Counted from the first letter of the stretch, positions 55,141 through 64,000 are shown. The stretch is DNA of 64,000 nt from Halodesulfovibrio sp. (GCF_015482765.1 NZ_JADMLB010000073.1:1-64000), one strand, 5' to 3'. A program made the numbers and translations. Notes: a model not told the origin generated them from the sequence alone.

Positions 55141-55208
55141 ACTTGCGAGGACGTTCGTCAGTTAAGTTCGCCTCGCGGCTTTTGCGCCACGACTTTAGTT
55201 ATAAAATG

Positions 55209-55240
55209 GGGGCTGTTCTTACTAGAACAGCCCCTATTGT
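55209..55240 (+). terminator. Terminator of rng-queH
   Basis: GGGGCTGTTCT (55209-55219) pairs perfectly with AGAACAGCCCC (55224-55234) around TACT, followed by TATTGTTTTT. It separates the convergent queH and cstA genes. Confidence 0.85.
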
Positions 55241-55327
55241 TTTTAAGGAAGGGAGAGTCCAGAGAGGGAAAACTCGTTTTTTCAAAAAACGTGGTTTCCC
55301 TCTTTGGTCGCCGAAGGCTCTACAACC

Positions 55328-56788
55328 CTACTCAATATGCCCCGGACCATCAAAGACGTCTGGAGAATTGGCAAGAGAACCTTTTTTCACCATGAACCAT
55401 ACGAAACAACCAATACTTGCTGCAATGCCTGCCCAGCATGAAACATCATACGGAAGGTTGAAACCAATTTTAGCATTAGCAAGATAGGTGCTGACTACGC
55501 CTGTCATAAAGACAGCAGGTACAACAGCGATCCAGTAGTTTTTGCCATGACGAACAAGGTAAACACCTGCTGTCCAAAGAACGACGGTTGCCAGTGTTGA
55601 GTTCGCGAAGCCGAAGTAACGCCAGATCACGGAGAACTCTGTTCTGGTGATGAGGAAGCCGATCACAAACAACGGCACAGCAATAAGAAGACGTTTAATG
55701 CCTTCTTTTTGCGGCATATTAAAGAAGTCAGCAATGATGAGACGAGCTGAACGGAACGCGGTATCACCAGAAGTAATCGGGAGTGCGATTACACCGATAA
55801 TTGCGAGGAAACCGCCGATAGGTCCCATCAAGGTTACGGAAATCTGGTCAACAACTGCTGCCGGCCCGCCGTTTGAGATTACTGCCTGAAGTGCTTCTGG
55901 AGTTTTGTAGAATGTCATACCAAGGGTTGCCCAAACAAGAGCAATAAGGCCTTCACCGATCATTGCACCATAAAATACAGGACGTCCGCATTTTTCATCA
56001 GGAATACAACGGGACATCAATGGAGACTGTGTGGCGTGGAAGCCGGAAATAGCACCACATGCAATGGTAATGAAGATAAGTGGCCAGAGAGGCAGACCTT
56101 GCGGGTTAGTGTTCGCAAGAGAAAGACCGTTCGGATAAAACTCGTAGCCATCCCAAATCAGCATAAAGCTGAGGCCAACTGCCATGATGATAAGAGTCAC
56201 AGCAAAAAGCGGATAGAGCCGACCGATAATTTTATCTACCGGAAGAATAGTTGCAACGAAGTAGTATCCGAAAATCAGAGCAGTCCATGCATATTTTGCA
56301 TTAACTACGTCGTCGAAACCAAAACTGATTTTTTTGGCGAGCAGTTCAGCCGGCCCAAGAACGAATACAACACCTACGAGCAGGAGCAAAATGATGGAAA
56401 ATACATTCATGAACTGCTTGGCAAATGAACCAAGGTTGTATCCGACGGCATCCGGAATAGATTTACCGTCGTAACGAACTGACATCATACCGGAAAAATA
56501 GTCATGCACGCCACCGGCAAAAATACTGCCGATTACAATCCATACAAGAGCAGTTGGACCGTAAAGCGCGCCGAGAATTGGACCAAAAATCGGTCCCAAC
56601 CCTGCGATGTTCAGAAGCTGGATCAAGTATGCCTGCTTCTTGTTCATCTTAACAAAGTCTACGCCATCTTCCAGCCGACAAGCCGGAGTAGCCTTACACG
56701 TATCCGCACCAAAGTTAGCTTCTACCACTTTACTGTAGACTAGGTACCCTACAATAAGCGCAGCCACCGCTAAAAAGAAATAGACCAT
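55328..56788 (-). CDS. cstA: Carbon starvation protein CstA family transporter
   Basis: A 486 aa inner-membrane transporter with about 12-14 hydrophobic helices. CstA of enteric bacteria imports peptides and pyruvate; this is the shorter form found in many anaerobes. Seen are the signature NIAGLGPIFGPILGALYGP, GGVHDYFSGMMSVRYDGKSIPD, and GFHATQSPLMSRCI. A LysR-type gene lies upstream on the same strand. GGAGAAGG lies ahead of the ATG. Confidence 0.92.
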   Translation of the reverse strand: MVYFFLAVAALIVGYLVYSKVVEANFGADTCKATPACRLEDGVDFVKMNKKQAYLIQLLNIAGLGPIFGPILGALYGPTALVWIVIGSIFAGGVHDYFSGMMSVRYDGKSIPDAVGYNLGSFAKQFMNVFSIILLLLVGVVFVLGPAELLAKKISFGFDDVVNAKYAWTALIFGYYFVATILPVDKIIGRLYPLFAVTLIIMAVGLSFMLIWDGYEFYPNGLSLANTNPQGLPLWPLIFITIACGAISGFHATQSPLMSRCIPDEKCGRPVFYGAMIGEGLIALVWATLGMTFYKTPEALQAVISNGGPAAVVDQISVTLMGPIGGFLAIIGVIALPITSGDTAFRSARLIIADFFNMPQKEGIKRLLIAVPLFVIGFLITRTEFSVIWRYFGFANSTLATVVLWTAGVYLVRHGKNYWIAVVPAVFMTGVVSTYLANAKIGFNLPYDVSCWAGIAASIGCFVWFMVKKGSLANSPDVFDGPGHIE

Positions 56789-56930
56789 ATCCTTCTCCTA
56801 TAATTACTTTTTCACCAAAAGTGGGTACTGACGTACGGTGAATAAAAATAACCTATAGATCCAGTATAAGATAACAGAGAAGGAAAAGTCACACGTTTTT
56901 CTAGAACCATTGACGTAGAAAATAAAAAAC

Positions 56931-56964
56931 AAAGGGAAAGCCCGATTAATCAGGCTTTCCCTTT
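56931..56964 (-). terminator. Terminator of the LysR gene
   Basis: AAAGGGAAAGCC (56931-56942) pairs perfectly with GGCTTTCCCTTT (56953-56964). It lies between the LysR stop and cstA, so the two genes are probably separate transcripts despite sharing a strand. Confidence 0.8.
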
Positions 56965-57019
56965 ATTTACTAACAGTGTTCACACACTCCGTCTTGTCGA
57001 AGCTTGTGAATGTATAACT

Positions 57020-57931
57020 TTACTCTTCAGAAGTTATCTGCGGGAGCATCTTCATAAGGTGCTCTCTCACATCAAATACAAACTGATTGAGAAGGTTTGA
57101 GCGATATTTTTGTCTGTTCATTACTGCGAACAGGCTTCGTTTAAAACGGATTCCTTCAAGCTGCACAGGGAACAACTCCCCTTTTGCGAGCTCTCTCTGG
57201 AAAGAGAACGGCGACATACAACTCAGCGTACCCGGATTTTTCAATACAGATTTAATGGCTTCCATATGCTCCAGCTCCATAAAGATATTTAAATCTTTTT
57301 TGGCCTGTCCCAAATGTTTCCACATTGTCTGACGAGTGCCGGACCCTTTTTCACGCAGAATCCAATCCAGATCAAGTAACTCAGAAAGTTGGTATTCCTG
57401 CAACCCCGCCATGTAGCGGTCTGCGGTTACAACAACCAGCTCTTCTTTATAAATTTCTTCAAATTCTGCGGAACGAGATTCATAATCACCCTCGATAAAA
57501 CCAAGGTTGATCTCGCCACTTTCGACCTGCTCAACAACTTGTTCAGAGTTAAAGTTTATAACTTCAACCTGACTCTGAGGATATTTGGTTTTAAACGCAT
57601 ACAGCACCTGAGGCAGAATGTAGTCCGCAAAGGTAGAGCTGGCACCAACTCGAAGCACACCCGCCATTCTATCACGTTTAAATAACGTTTCTACATCGCG
57701 TATTTGCTCAAATGCAGGCTCAAGGCACTCCATAAGAATTTTACCATTCTCGTTGGGTACGAGCCTGTTGCTGATTCGGTCGAACAATCGTTCACCCACA
57801 GTCTGCTCTAATGCTTTAATCGCCATTGATACCGCTGAGTGTGTCAGAAAGTGTTCCTGAGCCACTGCACCAATGTGCGGATTACGCATAAGCGAAAGGA
57901 ATAATTCGATTTGCCTGATGGTAATATTCAT
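57020..57931 (-). CDS. LysR-family transcriptional regulator
   Basis: A 303 aa regulator with an N-terminal winged helix-turn-helix (MNITIRQIELFLSLMRN, THSAVSMAIKALEQTVGERLFDR) and a C-terminal effector-binding domain (about 90-295; LRVGASSTFADYILPQVL, INLGFIEGDY). GAGGAT lies ahead of ATG 57931; five more codons upstream are possible. The effector is unknown. It may control cstA downstream, or the divergent region upstream. Confidence 0.92.
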   Translation of the reverse strand: MNITIRQIELFLSLMRNPHIGAVAQEHFLTHSAVSMAIKALEQTVGERLFDRISNRLVPNENGKILMECLEPAFEQIRDVETLFKRDRMAGVLRVGASSTFADYILPQVLYAFKTKYPQSQVEVINFNSEQVVEQVESGEINLGFIEGDYESRSAEFEEIYKEELVVVTADRYMAGLQEYQLSELLDLDWILREKGSGTRQTMWKHLGQAKKDLNIFMELEHMEAIKSVLKNPGTLSCMSPFSFQRELAKGELFPVQLEGIRFKRSLFAVMNRQKYRSNLLNQFVFDVREHLMKMLPQITSEE

Positions 57932-58066
57932 AGGATCCTCTTTCAAAAAAAATGAATGAATCTTTCAATATTATAAACTTGAAATTAAATCTACTCCGGT
58001 TATTGTCTCTTTACAGCGCGAATTCAACTATCTTGCGAGTACTGCCATATTTTGTAAGATATGTAG

Positions 58067-58136
58067 AATATATATGACCTTCTTCCTCCTTTTTGTTGAA
58101 AAATCTCCTGTACCACGAGCGGGAGATTTTTTCTTT
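58067..58136 (+). ncRNA. Candidate small RNA with anti-Shine-Dalgarno run
   Basis: TTGCGA (58033-58038), a 16-base spacer and TAAGAT (58055-58060) make a plausible sigma-70 promoter starting near 58067. The RNA would contain UUCUUCCUCCUUUUU (58080-58094), complementary to ribosome-binding sites, and end at an intrinsic terminator, AAAAATCTCC (58099-58108) with GGAGATTTTT (58122-58131) and more T. No reading frame fits. This is the architecture of a small antisense regulator; it was not checked by comparison. Confidence 0.45.
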
Positions 58137-59030
58137 TGCAGGCGTATCTCTCGCTGTAGAACACTCTGAAATTACTAGCATATTTCAGACTACAACGTGA
58201 GAGATATTCAAAGGAGTGCGCTTTTCCGGTGCACACACTGGAAAAGCGTTGCTCCTTGGAGTTTCGCTTTTTGGTTGAGACAAGTATGTGCGGTGCCCGA
58301 TCCCCTTTATCTTACAACAGGTACATTAACGTGTATATGTTTAATGAGATATTGCAGAGTCGAAGCAGACAGCACGCGTAATCAACCATTTACACCATGA
58401 GCTGCCCCTCATGGTGTTTATTGGAATTTCCCGGGTCTTTTGAGTTTTTTATTGAGCAGGTTCTTTTTACCCTATGCGCAACAGCTTTGAGTCTGGAGAC
58501 AATGCACGTTCTGTGCCCGGACTTATTAGCAAGAAAATGCTCATGTACAGAAAGTATACCGTACATCGCACATTGATAACTTAAGCCTTGATAACGCCTG
58601 CATAGGAACGTTTGTTCCACGCAGTGGGCATTTTAGTTATCTTTTGTAGGTTCGCTTTTGCACTTCAAAAGACTCGGGAATCCCAAAAACTCTTCTTTGC
58701 CTTCGGGCCTTCTTTTTTCCTTTTCCATACATTCAATACAGGTTTGCCTTGTCACACCTGTTCTTTTCGGCTGCATCACTTTCTATCCATTGTGTGTCAC
58801 ACCATACTTTGATATAGCCGCCCTGTTTATTTGACCAATCTACTCTCAAAAAAGACAATACACTGACATTACAGGAAGTTTTTCCTTTTCACATGTGCAC
58901 TCAACCATGCACTTTTTGTTTATCCATATAATTTACCAATATAATTGGGATACTATGTGGATTTGTTTGTTTTTTTTGCCTATTATCGCACAACTAAAAA
59001 CTTTTTTGGAACTTGTATGGAGGATGAATA
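58137..59030. other. Long gene-free stretch upstream of frdC
   Basis: About 890 bases with no reading frame that looks like a protein. Two hairpins are visible: CGCTTTTCC with GGAAAAGCG (about 58218-58246), and ACCATGAG with CTCATGGT (58395-58416) followed by GTTTATTGG. The frd promoter should be near the end, where GGAGGA leads the frdC ATG, but no operator can be named. Confidence 0.4.
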
Positions 59031-59696
59031 ATGACTTCTAGCACCATTACTCTGCACGCCCCCGCAAAAACCAAGTCTCAAGGACGACTGGATGTACTCC
59101 AGATGCTTTCAGGCGTTCTGCTGATTCTCTTTTTATGGGCGCACATGCTGCTTGTTTCCAGTGTTCTAATTAGCCCGAGCCTTATGAATGCCATCGCATG
59201 GTTCTTTGAAGCTACTTATATGGCGCAGGTCGGAGGCCCTCTCATCGGTCTTCTCATCTTCACACACTTCCTGCTTGCAGCACGTAAGATGCCGTGGAAG
59301 GCTTCAGAATCAGAAGCTTTCTTTAAACACAGTGTCATGATGAAGCACCGTGATACATGGATGTGGCTCGTACAGGTAGGAACCGCACTGCTCATCTTGG
59401 TTATGGCAGGCATCCATATGTGGGTTGTCCTTACAGATCTGCCTATCTCTGCAGTAAAAAGTGCTGCGCGTATTCAGCACGGCGGTTGGCTTCCATTTTA
59501 TCTCATCCTTCTTCCTATTGCAGAAGTTCATGTCGGCATTGGCTTCTACCGCATCGGAGTCAAATACGGCGTAATCACTGCCGATAACCGTGCATGGTAC
59601 AAGCGAAGAGAAAACGCACTTATGGGCGGCTTTATCTTTATCGGTCTCATCACCCTTATTCGATTCATGTACCTGCCTCTGCACAGCGGCATGTAA
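59031..59696 (+). CDS. frdC: Fumarate reductase cytochrome b subunit
   Basis: Membrane anchor of the quinol:fumarate reductase, carrying two haem b groups. The 221 aa protein has five transmembrane helices and four candidate axial histidines, H38 (LWAHML), H79 (IFTHFLLAARK), H129 (AGIHMW) and H167 (AEVHVGIGFYR), whose spacing matches the Wolinella-type subunit. It leads the frdCAB-fumarase cluster, with frdA 18 bases after it. The complex may run towards fumarate reduction or succinate oxidation. Confidence 0.94.
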   Translation: MTSSTITLHAPAKTKSQGRLDVLQMLSGVLLILFLWAHMLLVSSVLISPSLMNAIAWFFEATYMAQVGGPLIGLLIFTHFLLAARKMPWKASESEAFFKHSVMMKHRDTWMWLVQVGTALLILVMAGIHMWVVLTDLPISAVKSAARIQHGGWLPFYLILLPIAEVHVGIGFYRIGVKYGVITADNRAWYKRRENALMGGFIFIGLITLIRFMYLPLHSGM

Positions 59697-59714
59697 GCTA
59701 AAAGGAATATTTGT

Positions 59715-61604
59715 ATGCAAATTTTCTACACCGACTTATTATGCATCGGCGCAGGTCTGGCCGGAGAACGTGTGGCTGTTGAGGCTGCTAAAGCTGGTTT
59801 CGATGCCACTTGTCTTTCCATTGTTCCTCCTCGCCGCTCTCATTCTTCTGCTGCCCAAGGCGGTATGCAGGCTGCCCTTGGAAACTGCGTTATGGGCGAA
59901 GGCGACTCACCGGACGTCCACTTTGCAGATACAGTAAAAGGTTCTGACTGGGGATGTGATCAGGAAGTTGCACGTATTTTTGCCGACACTGCACCAATTG
60001 TTATGCGTGAAGTTGCTCACTGGGGGGTTCCATGGAACCGCGTAGAACAAGGACCGGCAACCTACTATAAGGGCGGCAAACCTTTTGAGGCTGTGGAAAG
60101 CAAAGAAAAACATGGCCTGATTCATGCCCGTGCATTTGGTGGTACTGCCAAATGGCGTACTTGTTACACAGCAGACGGCACAGGCCGCTCTGTACTGAAT
60201 ACACTCGACTCCATGTGCCTGCGCTACAATGTAAATATCCATGACCGCACACAGGCTGAAGCACTCATCCATGATGGTGAGAACTGCATCGGCGCTATTG
60301 TCCGCTGTCTGCGCACGGGCGAACTCATGGCCTATTTCGCAACAGCGACATTAATTGCTACCGGTGGATACGGTCGCATCTACAAGGCAACAACAAACGC
60401 TGTTATTTGCGATGGCGGCGGTCAGATTGCCGCACTGGAAACCGGTCTTGTTCCTCTCGGCAACATGGAAGCAATCCAATTCCACCCGACAGGCACAGTG
60501 CCAACAGATATTCTTGTAACAGAAGGTTGCCGCGGTGACGGCGGAACGCTTCTCGATGTTAATGAATACCGCTTTATGCCGGACTATGAACCGGAAAAAG
60601 CTGAACTGGCATCCCGCGACGTTGTTTCCAGACGTATGCAAGAGCATATGGCCAAAGGCTTCGGCGTTAAATCTCCATACGGCGACCACCTCTGGTTAGA
60701 CATCCGTCATCTGGGCGAAAAGCATATCACCACAAAGCTTCGTGAAGTCTATGACATCTGCACCAGCTTCCTTGGCGTAAACCCAATTACCGGACTGATT
60801 CCGGTTCGCCCTACACAACATTACTCCATGGGTGGCGTACGTACCGATAAAGACGGTGCAGCATACGGACTGACAGGACTTTTCTCTGCCGGTGAAGCAG
60901 CATGCTGGGACATGCACGGCTTCAACCGTCTCGGCGGTAACTCATTAGCAGAAACCGTTGTTGCAGGTCGCTACGTCGGGAAAAAAGTAGTGGAATTCCT
61001 GCAAGGTCATTCTGTAGATTTTAAACAAAGCGCTCTGCGTGACGCCCACAGTAAAGTCGAGAGCCACATCAAACGTCTTGCCAACGGCTCAGGAAAAGAA
61101 TCTGCCATCACTCTGCGAGATGAAATGCAAGATATAATGATGGACTACGTAGGAATCTTCCGTAATGGTAAGGACCTGCAGACAGCAGTCGACAAACTGG
61201 AAGAACTGCACGCACGTTCCATGAACATAGGTCTGCAAGGCAGCGCCATCGGGTTTAATCCGGAAATCTCTCTGGCATTGCGCATACCGGGTATGATTAA
61301 GCTCGCTCAGTGCACCGCTTTCGGCGCTCTTAAGCGAACTGAATCCCGTGGTGCTCACACACGTGAAGATTTTCCGGAACGTAACGATAAAGAGTGGCTC
61401 AACAGAACATTGGCATACTGGAAAGAAGGCGATTCCCTGCCGACTCTCAAATACGAAGATGCCTCACCTTACTTTGAAATTCCTCCGGGAGAACGCGGAT
61501 ACGGCGGCGGTAAAATCATTAAAGCCGACATACCAGCTGAAAAGCTGCGCGTTCCTGAAGCCGAAGAATCCAATAACTCCGCACCAGCGGACGATACAAA
61601 GTAA
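59715..61604 (+). CDS. frdA: Fumarate reductase flavoprotein subunit
   Basis: Catalytic subunit with covalently bound FAD, reducing fumarate to succinate at the inner face of the membrane. The 629 aa protein has the dinucleotide-binding IGAGLAGERVAVEAAKAG, the FAD-linking histidine H43 in RRSHSSAAQGG, and the active-site blocks QFHPTG, GDGGTLLDVNE, RPTQHYSMGGVRTD, and GEAACWDMHGFNRLGGNSL. It is of the Wolinella type. Confidence 0.97.
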   Translation: MQIFYTDLLCIGAGLAGERVAVEAAKAGFDATCLSIVPPRRSHSSAAQGGMQAALGNCVMGEGDSPDVHFADTVKGSDWGCDQEVARIFADTAPIVMREVAHWGVPWNRVEQGPATYYKGGKPFEAVESKEKHGLIHARAFGGTAKWRTCYTADGTGRSVLNTLDSMCLRYNVNIHDRTQAEALIHDGENCIGAIVRCLRTGELMAYFATATLIATGGYGRIYKATTNAVICDGGGQIAALETGLVPLGNMEAIQFHPTGTVPTDILVTEGCRGDGGTLLDVNEYRFMPDYEPEKAELASRDVVSRRMQEHMAKGFGVKSPYGDHLWLDIRHLGEKHITTKLREVYDICTSFLGVNPITGLIPVRPTQHYSMGGVRTDKDGAAYGLTGLFSAGEAACWDMHGFNRLGGNSLAETVVAGRYVGKKVVEFLQGHSVDFKQSALRDAHSKVESHIKRLANGSGKESAITLRDEMQDIMMDYVGIFRNGKDLQTAVDKLEELHARSMNIGLQGSAIGFNPEISLALRIPGMIKLAQCTAFGALKRTESRGAHTREDFPERNDKEWLNRTLAYWKEGDSLPTLKYEDASPYFEIPPGERGYGGGKIIKADIPAEKLRVPEAEESNNSAPADDTK

Positions 61605-61615
61605 GGGAGTTACTT

Positions 61616-62410
61616 ATGAGCCGTCGTCTCCATATCGAAGTTTTCCGTTATAACCCGCTCGACCCGAATTCTGAACCGCATATGGAATCATTTCATATCG
61701 ATGAATACGACTCCATGACCCTGTTTATTGCGCTGAATATTATCCGCGACCAGCACGACGCGACATTGCAGTTTGATTTCTGCTGCCGCGCAGGTATCTG
61801 CGGTTCATGCGGCATGGTTATTAACGGACGCCCCGGCCTTGCTTGTCATACACAGACAAAAGACCTGCCTGATCATATTGTCCTGCATCCATTACCGGTT
61901 TTCAAACTGATCGGTGATCTTTCCGTAGACACTGGAGTATGGTTCCGTGACGCCGGAAAACGTATTGAAGCGTGGGTGCACAATGATCATGATGAATTTG
62001 ATCCAATGCAGGAAGAAGCCCGCATGGAAAACTCACTTGCGAACGAAATATTCGAGCTTGACCGATGTGTAGAATGCGGTTGCTGCATTTCTGCCTGCGG
62101 CACAGCCCGTATGCGTCCGGACTTCCTTGGTGCAGCCGCCATTGCCCGCGTTGCCCGTTTCTATCTAGACCCTCGTGACGAAAGAAACGAAGAAAACTAC
62201 TACGAAGTTATCGGTAACGATCAGGGTGTATTCGGCTGCATGGGACTGCTTGGCTGCGAAGACGTTTGTCCTAAACATATTCCTTTACAGGATCAGCTTG
62301 GCATCATGCGCCGTATGCTTGCCCTGCACTCTGTAAAAGGAATTCTGCCTAAAGCGCTGATTAACAAACTCTCGCATAAGGGATGTTGCCATGAGAACCA
62401 TAAAGGCTGA
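61616..62410 (+). CDS. frdB: Fumarate reductase iron-sulfur subunit
   Basis: Passes electrons between the haems and FAD. The 264 aa protein has the 2Fe-2S cysteines in FCCRAGICGSCGMV...GLAC, the 4Fe-4S set CVECGCCISAC, and the 3Fe-4S set CMGLLGCEDVCPK. GGGAG lies ahead of the ATG, 11 bases after frdA. Its 3' end overlaps the fumarase alpha gene by 20 bases. Confidence 0.97.
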   Translation: MSRRLHIEVFRYNPLDPNSEPHMESFHIDEYDSMTLFIALNIIRDQHDATLQFDFCCRAGICGSCGMVINGRPGLACHTQTKDLPDHIVLHPLPVFKLIGDLSVDTGVWFRDAGKRIEAWVHNDHDEFDPMQEEARMENSLANEIFELDRCVECGCCISACGTARMRPDFLGAAAIARVARFYLDPRDERNEENYYEVIGNDQGVFGCMGLLGCEDVCPKHIPLQDQLGIMRRMLALHSVKGILPKALINKLSHKGCCHENHKG

Positions 62411-63227
62411 AACAATTCATGATGCAGTGGTAAACCTTGTTCTTACCGCTGCCCGCTACCTGCCTGAAGACGTGAAACAGGCAATTGCAGATGCACGGGA
62501 AAATGAAGATTCTGCATCTGCACGGGAAATTCTCGGGCAGTTGCTGGAAAACGCAGAACTTGCCGCGACATCCGGCCTGCCATTATGTCAGGATACCGGT
62601 GTGGGAATATTCTTTGTTGAACTTGGTGATCAAGTTCACGTTGAAGGGAATATTATCGATATAATCAACAACGCGATGGTTGAAGGGTACGAAAAAGGAC
62701 TGCTTCGTAAATCACTGTGTCATCCGCTTACACGCGCCAACACCGGTGATAACTCTCCGGCAGTTGTACATGTTGATATTGTTCCGGGCGACAAAATCCA
62801 CATTAAACATATGGCAAAAGGCGGCGGTTCTGAAAACATGTCCCGCTGCACAATGCTGACTCCGGCTCAAGGGTGGGAAGGGATCAAAGAATTTGTCGTG
62901 CGACGCATGGCAGAAGCAGGCCCAAACCCCTGTCCTCCAACCATAGTCGGTGTAGGCATCGGCGGTACGTTTGATCTTGCTCCGAGCCTTGCAAAAAAAG
63001 CTCTCTTCCGTCCACTCAGTGAACCGAATCCCGATCCGGAACTGGCCAAAATGGAAGAAGAACTGCTTGAAGAAATCAACAAACTCGGCATCGGCCCTAT
63101 GGGGCTTGGTGGTAAAACAACCAGCCTTGGTGTTAAAATTGAAATGCGCCCCTGCCACATTGCAAGTCTGCCGCTTGCGGTAAACGTGCAGTGTCACTCT
63201 TCACGCATCAAGGAGGTCGAAATCTAA
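62391..63227 (+). CDS. Fumarate hydratase class I, alpha subunit
   Basis: Iron-sulfur part of the oxygen-sensitive fumarase that interconverts fumarate and malate. The 278 aa protein shows LCQDTGVGIFFVELG with a cluster cysteine, NTGDNSPAVVHVDIVPG, the GGGSENMSRCTMLTPAQG segment, and VGIGGTFDLAPSLAKKALFR. It matches the N-terminal domain of FumA and TtdA; because fumarase and tartrate dehydratase look alike, the role here rests on linkage to frd. It overlaps frdB by 20 bases. Confidence 0.93.
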   Translation: MRTIKAETIHDAVVNLVLTAARYLPEDVKQAIADARENEDSASAREILGQLLENAELAATSGLPLCQDTGVGIFFVELGDQVHVEGNIIDIINNAMVEGYEKGLLRKSLCHPLTRANTGDNSPAVVHVDIVPGDKIHIKHMAKGGGSENMSRCTMLTPAQGWEGIKEFVVRRMAEAGPNPCPPTIVGVGIGGTFDLAPSLAKKALFRPLSEPNPDPELAKMEEELLEEINKLGIGPMGLGGKTTSLGVKIEMRPCHIASLPLAVNVQCHSSRIKEVEI

Positions 63228-63772
63228 TGGCTACCTATGAAATGACCGCCCCGCTTTGTGATGAGGATGTCAAAAAGCTTAAAGCCGGTGACGTGGTAAA
63301 GCTGACAGGTACAATCTACACCGCTCGAGATGCTGCACATAAACGGTTATGCGACATGCTTGATAACGGTGAAGAGCTTCCTTTTGAGTTGAAAGGTGCT
63401 GTTATCTATTATGTAGGCCCAAGTCCGGCACCGGAAGGCCGACCTATCGGCTCCGCCGGCCCGACCACCAGCTACAGAATGGATTCCTACGCCCCTCGAC
63501 TGCACAGTCTGGGTGTGAAGGCCACAATAGGCAAAGGAAAGCGCAGTGCGGAAGTTCGCAAAGCAATGGAAGAGTATGTCGGTGTATACTTTGGCGCCAC
63601 AGGTGGTGCCGGTGCATTACTTTCCCAGTGTATTGACGAAGCTGAAGTTATCGCTTTTGACGATCTGGGACCGGAAGCAATACGCAAATTGACCGTAACA
63701 AACTTTCCACTGCTAGTCGTAAACGACTGTCACGGAAATGAACAGTACGCAAAGCCGAACTTTGACTTCTAA
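63227..63772 (+). CDS. Fumarate hydratase class I, beta subunit
   Basis: Second subunit of the class I fumarase, matching the C-terminal domain of FumA. The 181 aa protein has GDVVKLTGTIYTARDAAHKRL, YYVGPSPAPEGRPIGSAGPTTSYRMD, and GATGGAGALLSQCI. AGGAGG (63210-63215) precedes ATG 63227, which overlaps the stop of the alpha gene (TAATG). The two subunits are therefore coupled. The longer frame from 63191 is not needed. Confidence 0.94.
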   Translation: MATYEMTAPLCDEDVKKLKAGDVVKLTGTIYTARDAAHKRLCDMLDNGEELPFELKGAVIYYVGPSPAPEGRPIGSAGPTTSYRMDSYAPRLHSLGVKATIGKGKRSAEVRKAMEEYVGVYFGATGGAGALLSQCIDEAEVIAFDDLGPEAIRKLTVTNFPLLVVNDCHGNEQYAKPNFDF

Positions 63773-63928
63773 CAATAGAAGCGATCACCATACCGGTACA
63801 TGTAGTCTGTGCTGAAGCGCGCACAAGAATTGTGCAATTGAGTACAGCAACAATATATGTTGTGCCAGTATGTATACATAACATCGAATGCCAACCACAT
63901 TCATTTGTTGTCTATGTAAACCACAACA

Positions 63929-63958
63929 GTGCTGCTTCGGAGTAATCTGAAGCAGCAC
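63929..63958 (+). terminator. Possible terminator after the frd-fumarase cluster
   Basis: GTGCTGCTTC (63929-63938) pairs perfectly with GAAGCAGCAC (63949-63958). No T run follows, so it may be a different structure. It is 157 bases past the fumarase beta stop, and no gene is seen in 63773-64000. Confidence 0.45.
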
Positions 63959-64000
63959 ATCACAAACCACAACTGGGAATTGAGTACGGTTCGTTGTAAC

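Noticed and set aside
1-64000. CRISPR arrays, insertion sequences, tRNA and rRNA genes
   Set aside because: No regularly spaced repeats, no transposase-like product, and no tRNA arm or rRNA sequence recognised by reading.

Overview
The window looks like chromosomal core DNA of a motile, anaerobic, Gram-negative sulfate reducer of the Desulfovibrionaceae, most like the lower-GC marine lineages (Halodesulfovibrio or Maridesulfovibrio type). The reasons are a split-Soret cytochrome c, hydrogenase maturation genes hypDE, a Wolinella-type fumarate reductase followed by a two-subunit class I fumarase, a stand-alone IMP cyclohydrolase, Kdo transferase (LPS), and a flagellar export block followed by aspartate aminotransferase, pgi and an NtrC-type two-component pair. 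No rRNA, tRNA, CRISPR array, insertion sequence or prophage was recognised.

Layout: 0-4.7 kb (minus) holds trpB behind a complete Trp attenuator with a leader peptide, then waaA, ddl and an HD-domain gene. 4.8-7 kb (plus) is hypD-hypE. 7.2-11.9 kb (minus) holds an AT-rich phosphoethanolamine transferase, ung and ftsY. 12.1-14.4 kb is an orphan PAS histidine kinase. A 1.28 kb gene-free stretch follows, with a GC-rich structured-RNA candidate and a sigma-54-like promoter just ahead of a terminator. 15.7-18.2 kb (minus) is hflX and the IMP cyclohydrolase, separated by a dispersed repeat. 18.7-28.3 kb (plus) is the flagellar block fliR-flhB-flhA-flhF-flhG-fliA-cheY-fliL-like, then three little-known genes including a SwrB-like protein. 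28.4-33 kb holds dus, ispH, cheV, tatD and a degenerate receiver. 33.4-37.5 kb is accessory: GNAT, DksA-like protein, a kinase-fold protein plus ABC ATPase pair, and sfsA. 37.8-43.9 kb is aspartate aminotransferase, pgi, histidine kinase, sigma-54 activator and a HAD protein. 44.2-47.2 kb is split-Soret cytochrome c and an MscS channel. 47.2-51.7 kb (minus) holds mutM, a ChaN-PDZ lipoprotein candidate, a PaaK-like ligase and trmI. 51.9-55 kb (plus) is radical SAM, rng and queH. 55.3-57.9 kb (minus) is cstA and a LysR regulator. 59-63.8 kb (plus) is frdCAB and fumarase alpha/beta.

How the genes work together: the flagellar block makes the export gate (FliR, FlhB, FlhA), sets flagellar number and place (FlhF, FlhG), and supplies the flagellar sigma factor and chemotaxis signalling (CheY, CheV). 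frdCAB plus fumarase connect malate, fumarate and succinate to the quinone pool. hypDE build the Fe(CN)2CO centre of [NiFe] hydrogenases. The most interesting unexplained signals are non-coding: the trp attenuator on a lone trpB, the GC-rich hairpin island at 14.48-14.88 kb, a sigma-54-like small RNA at 15.5 kb, a second small RNA with a CU-rich anti-Shine-Dalgarno run at 58.1 kb, and an hflX reading frame whose conserved N-terminus lies upstream of any ATG, GTG or TTG.
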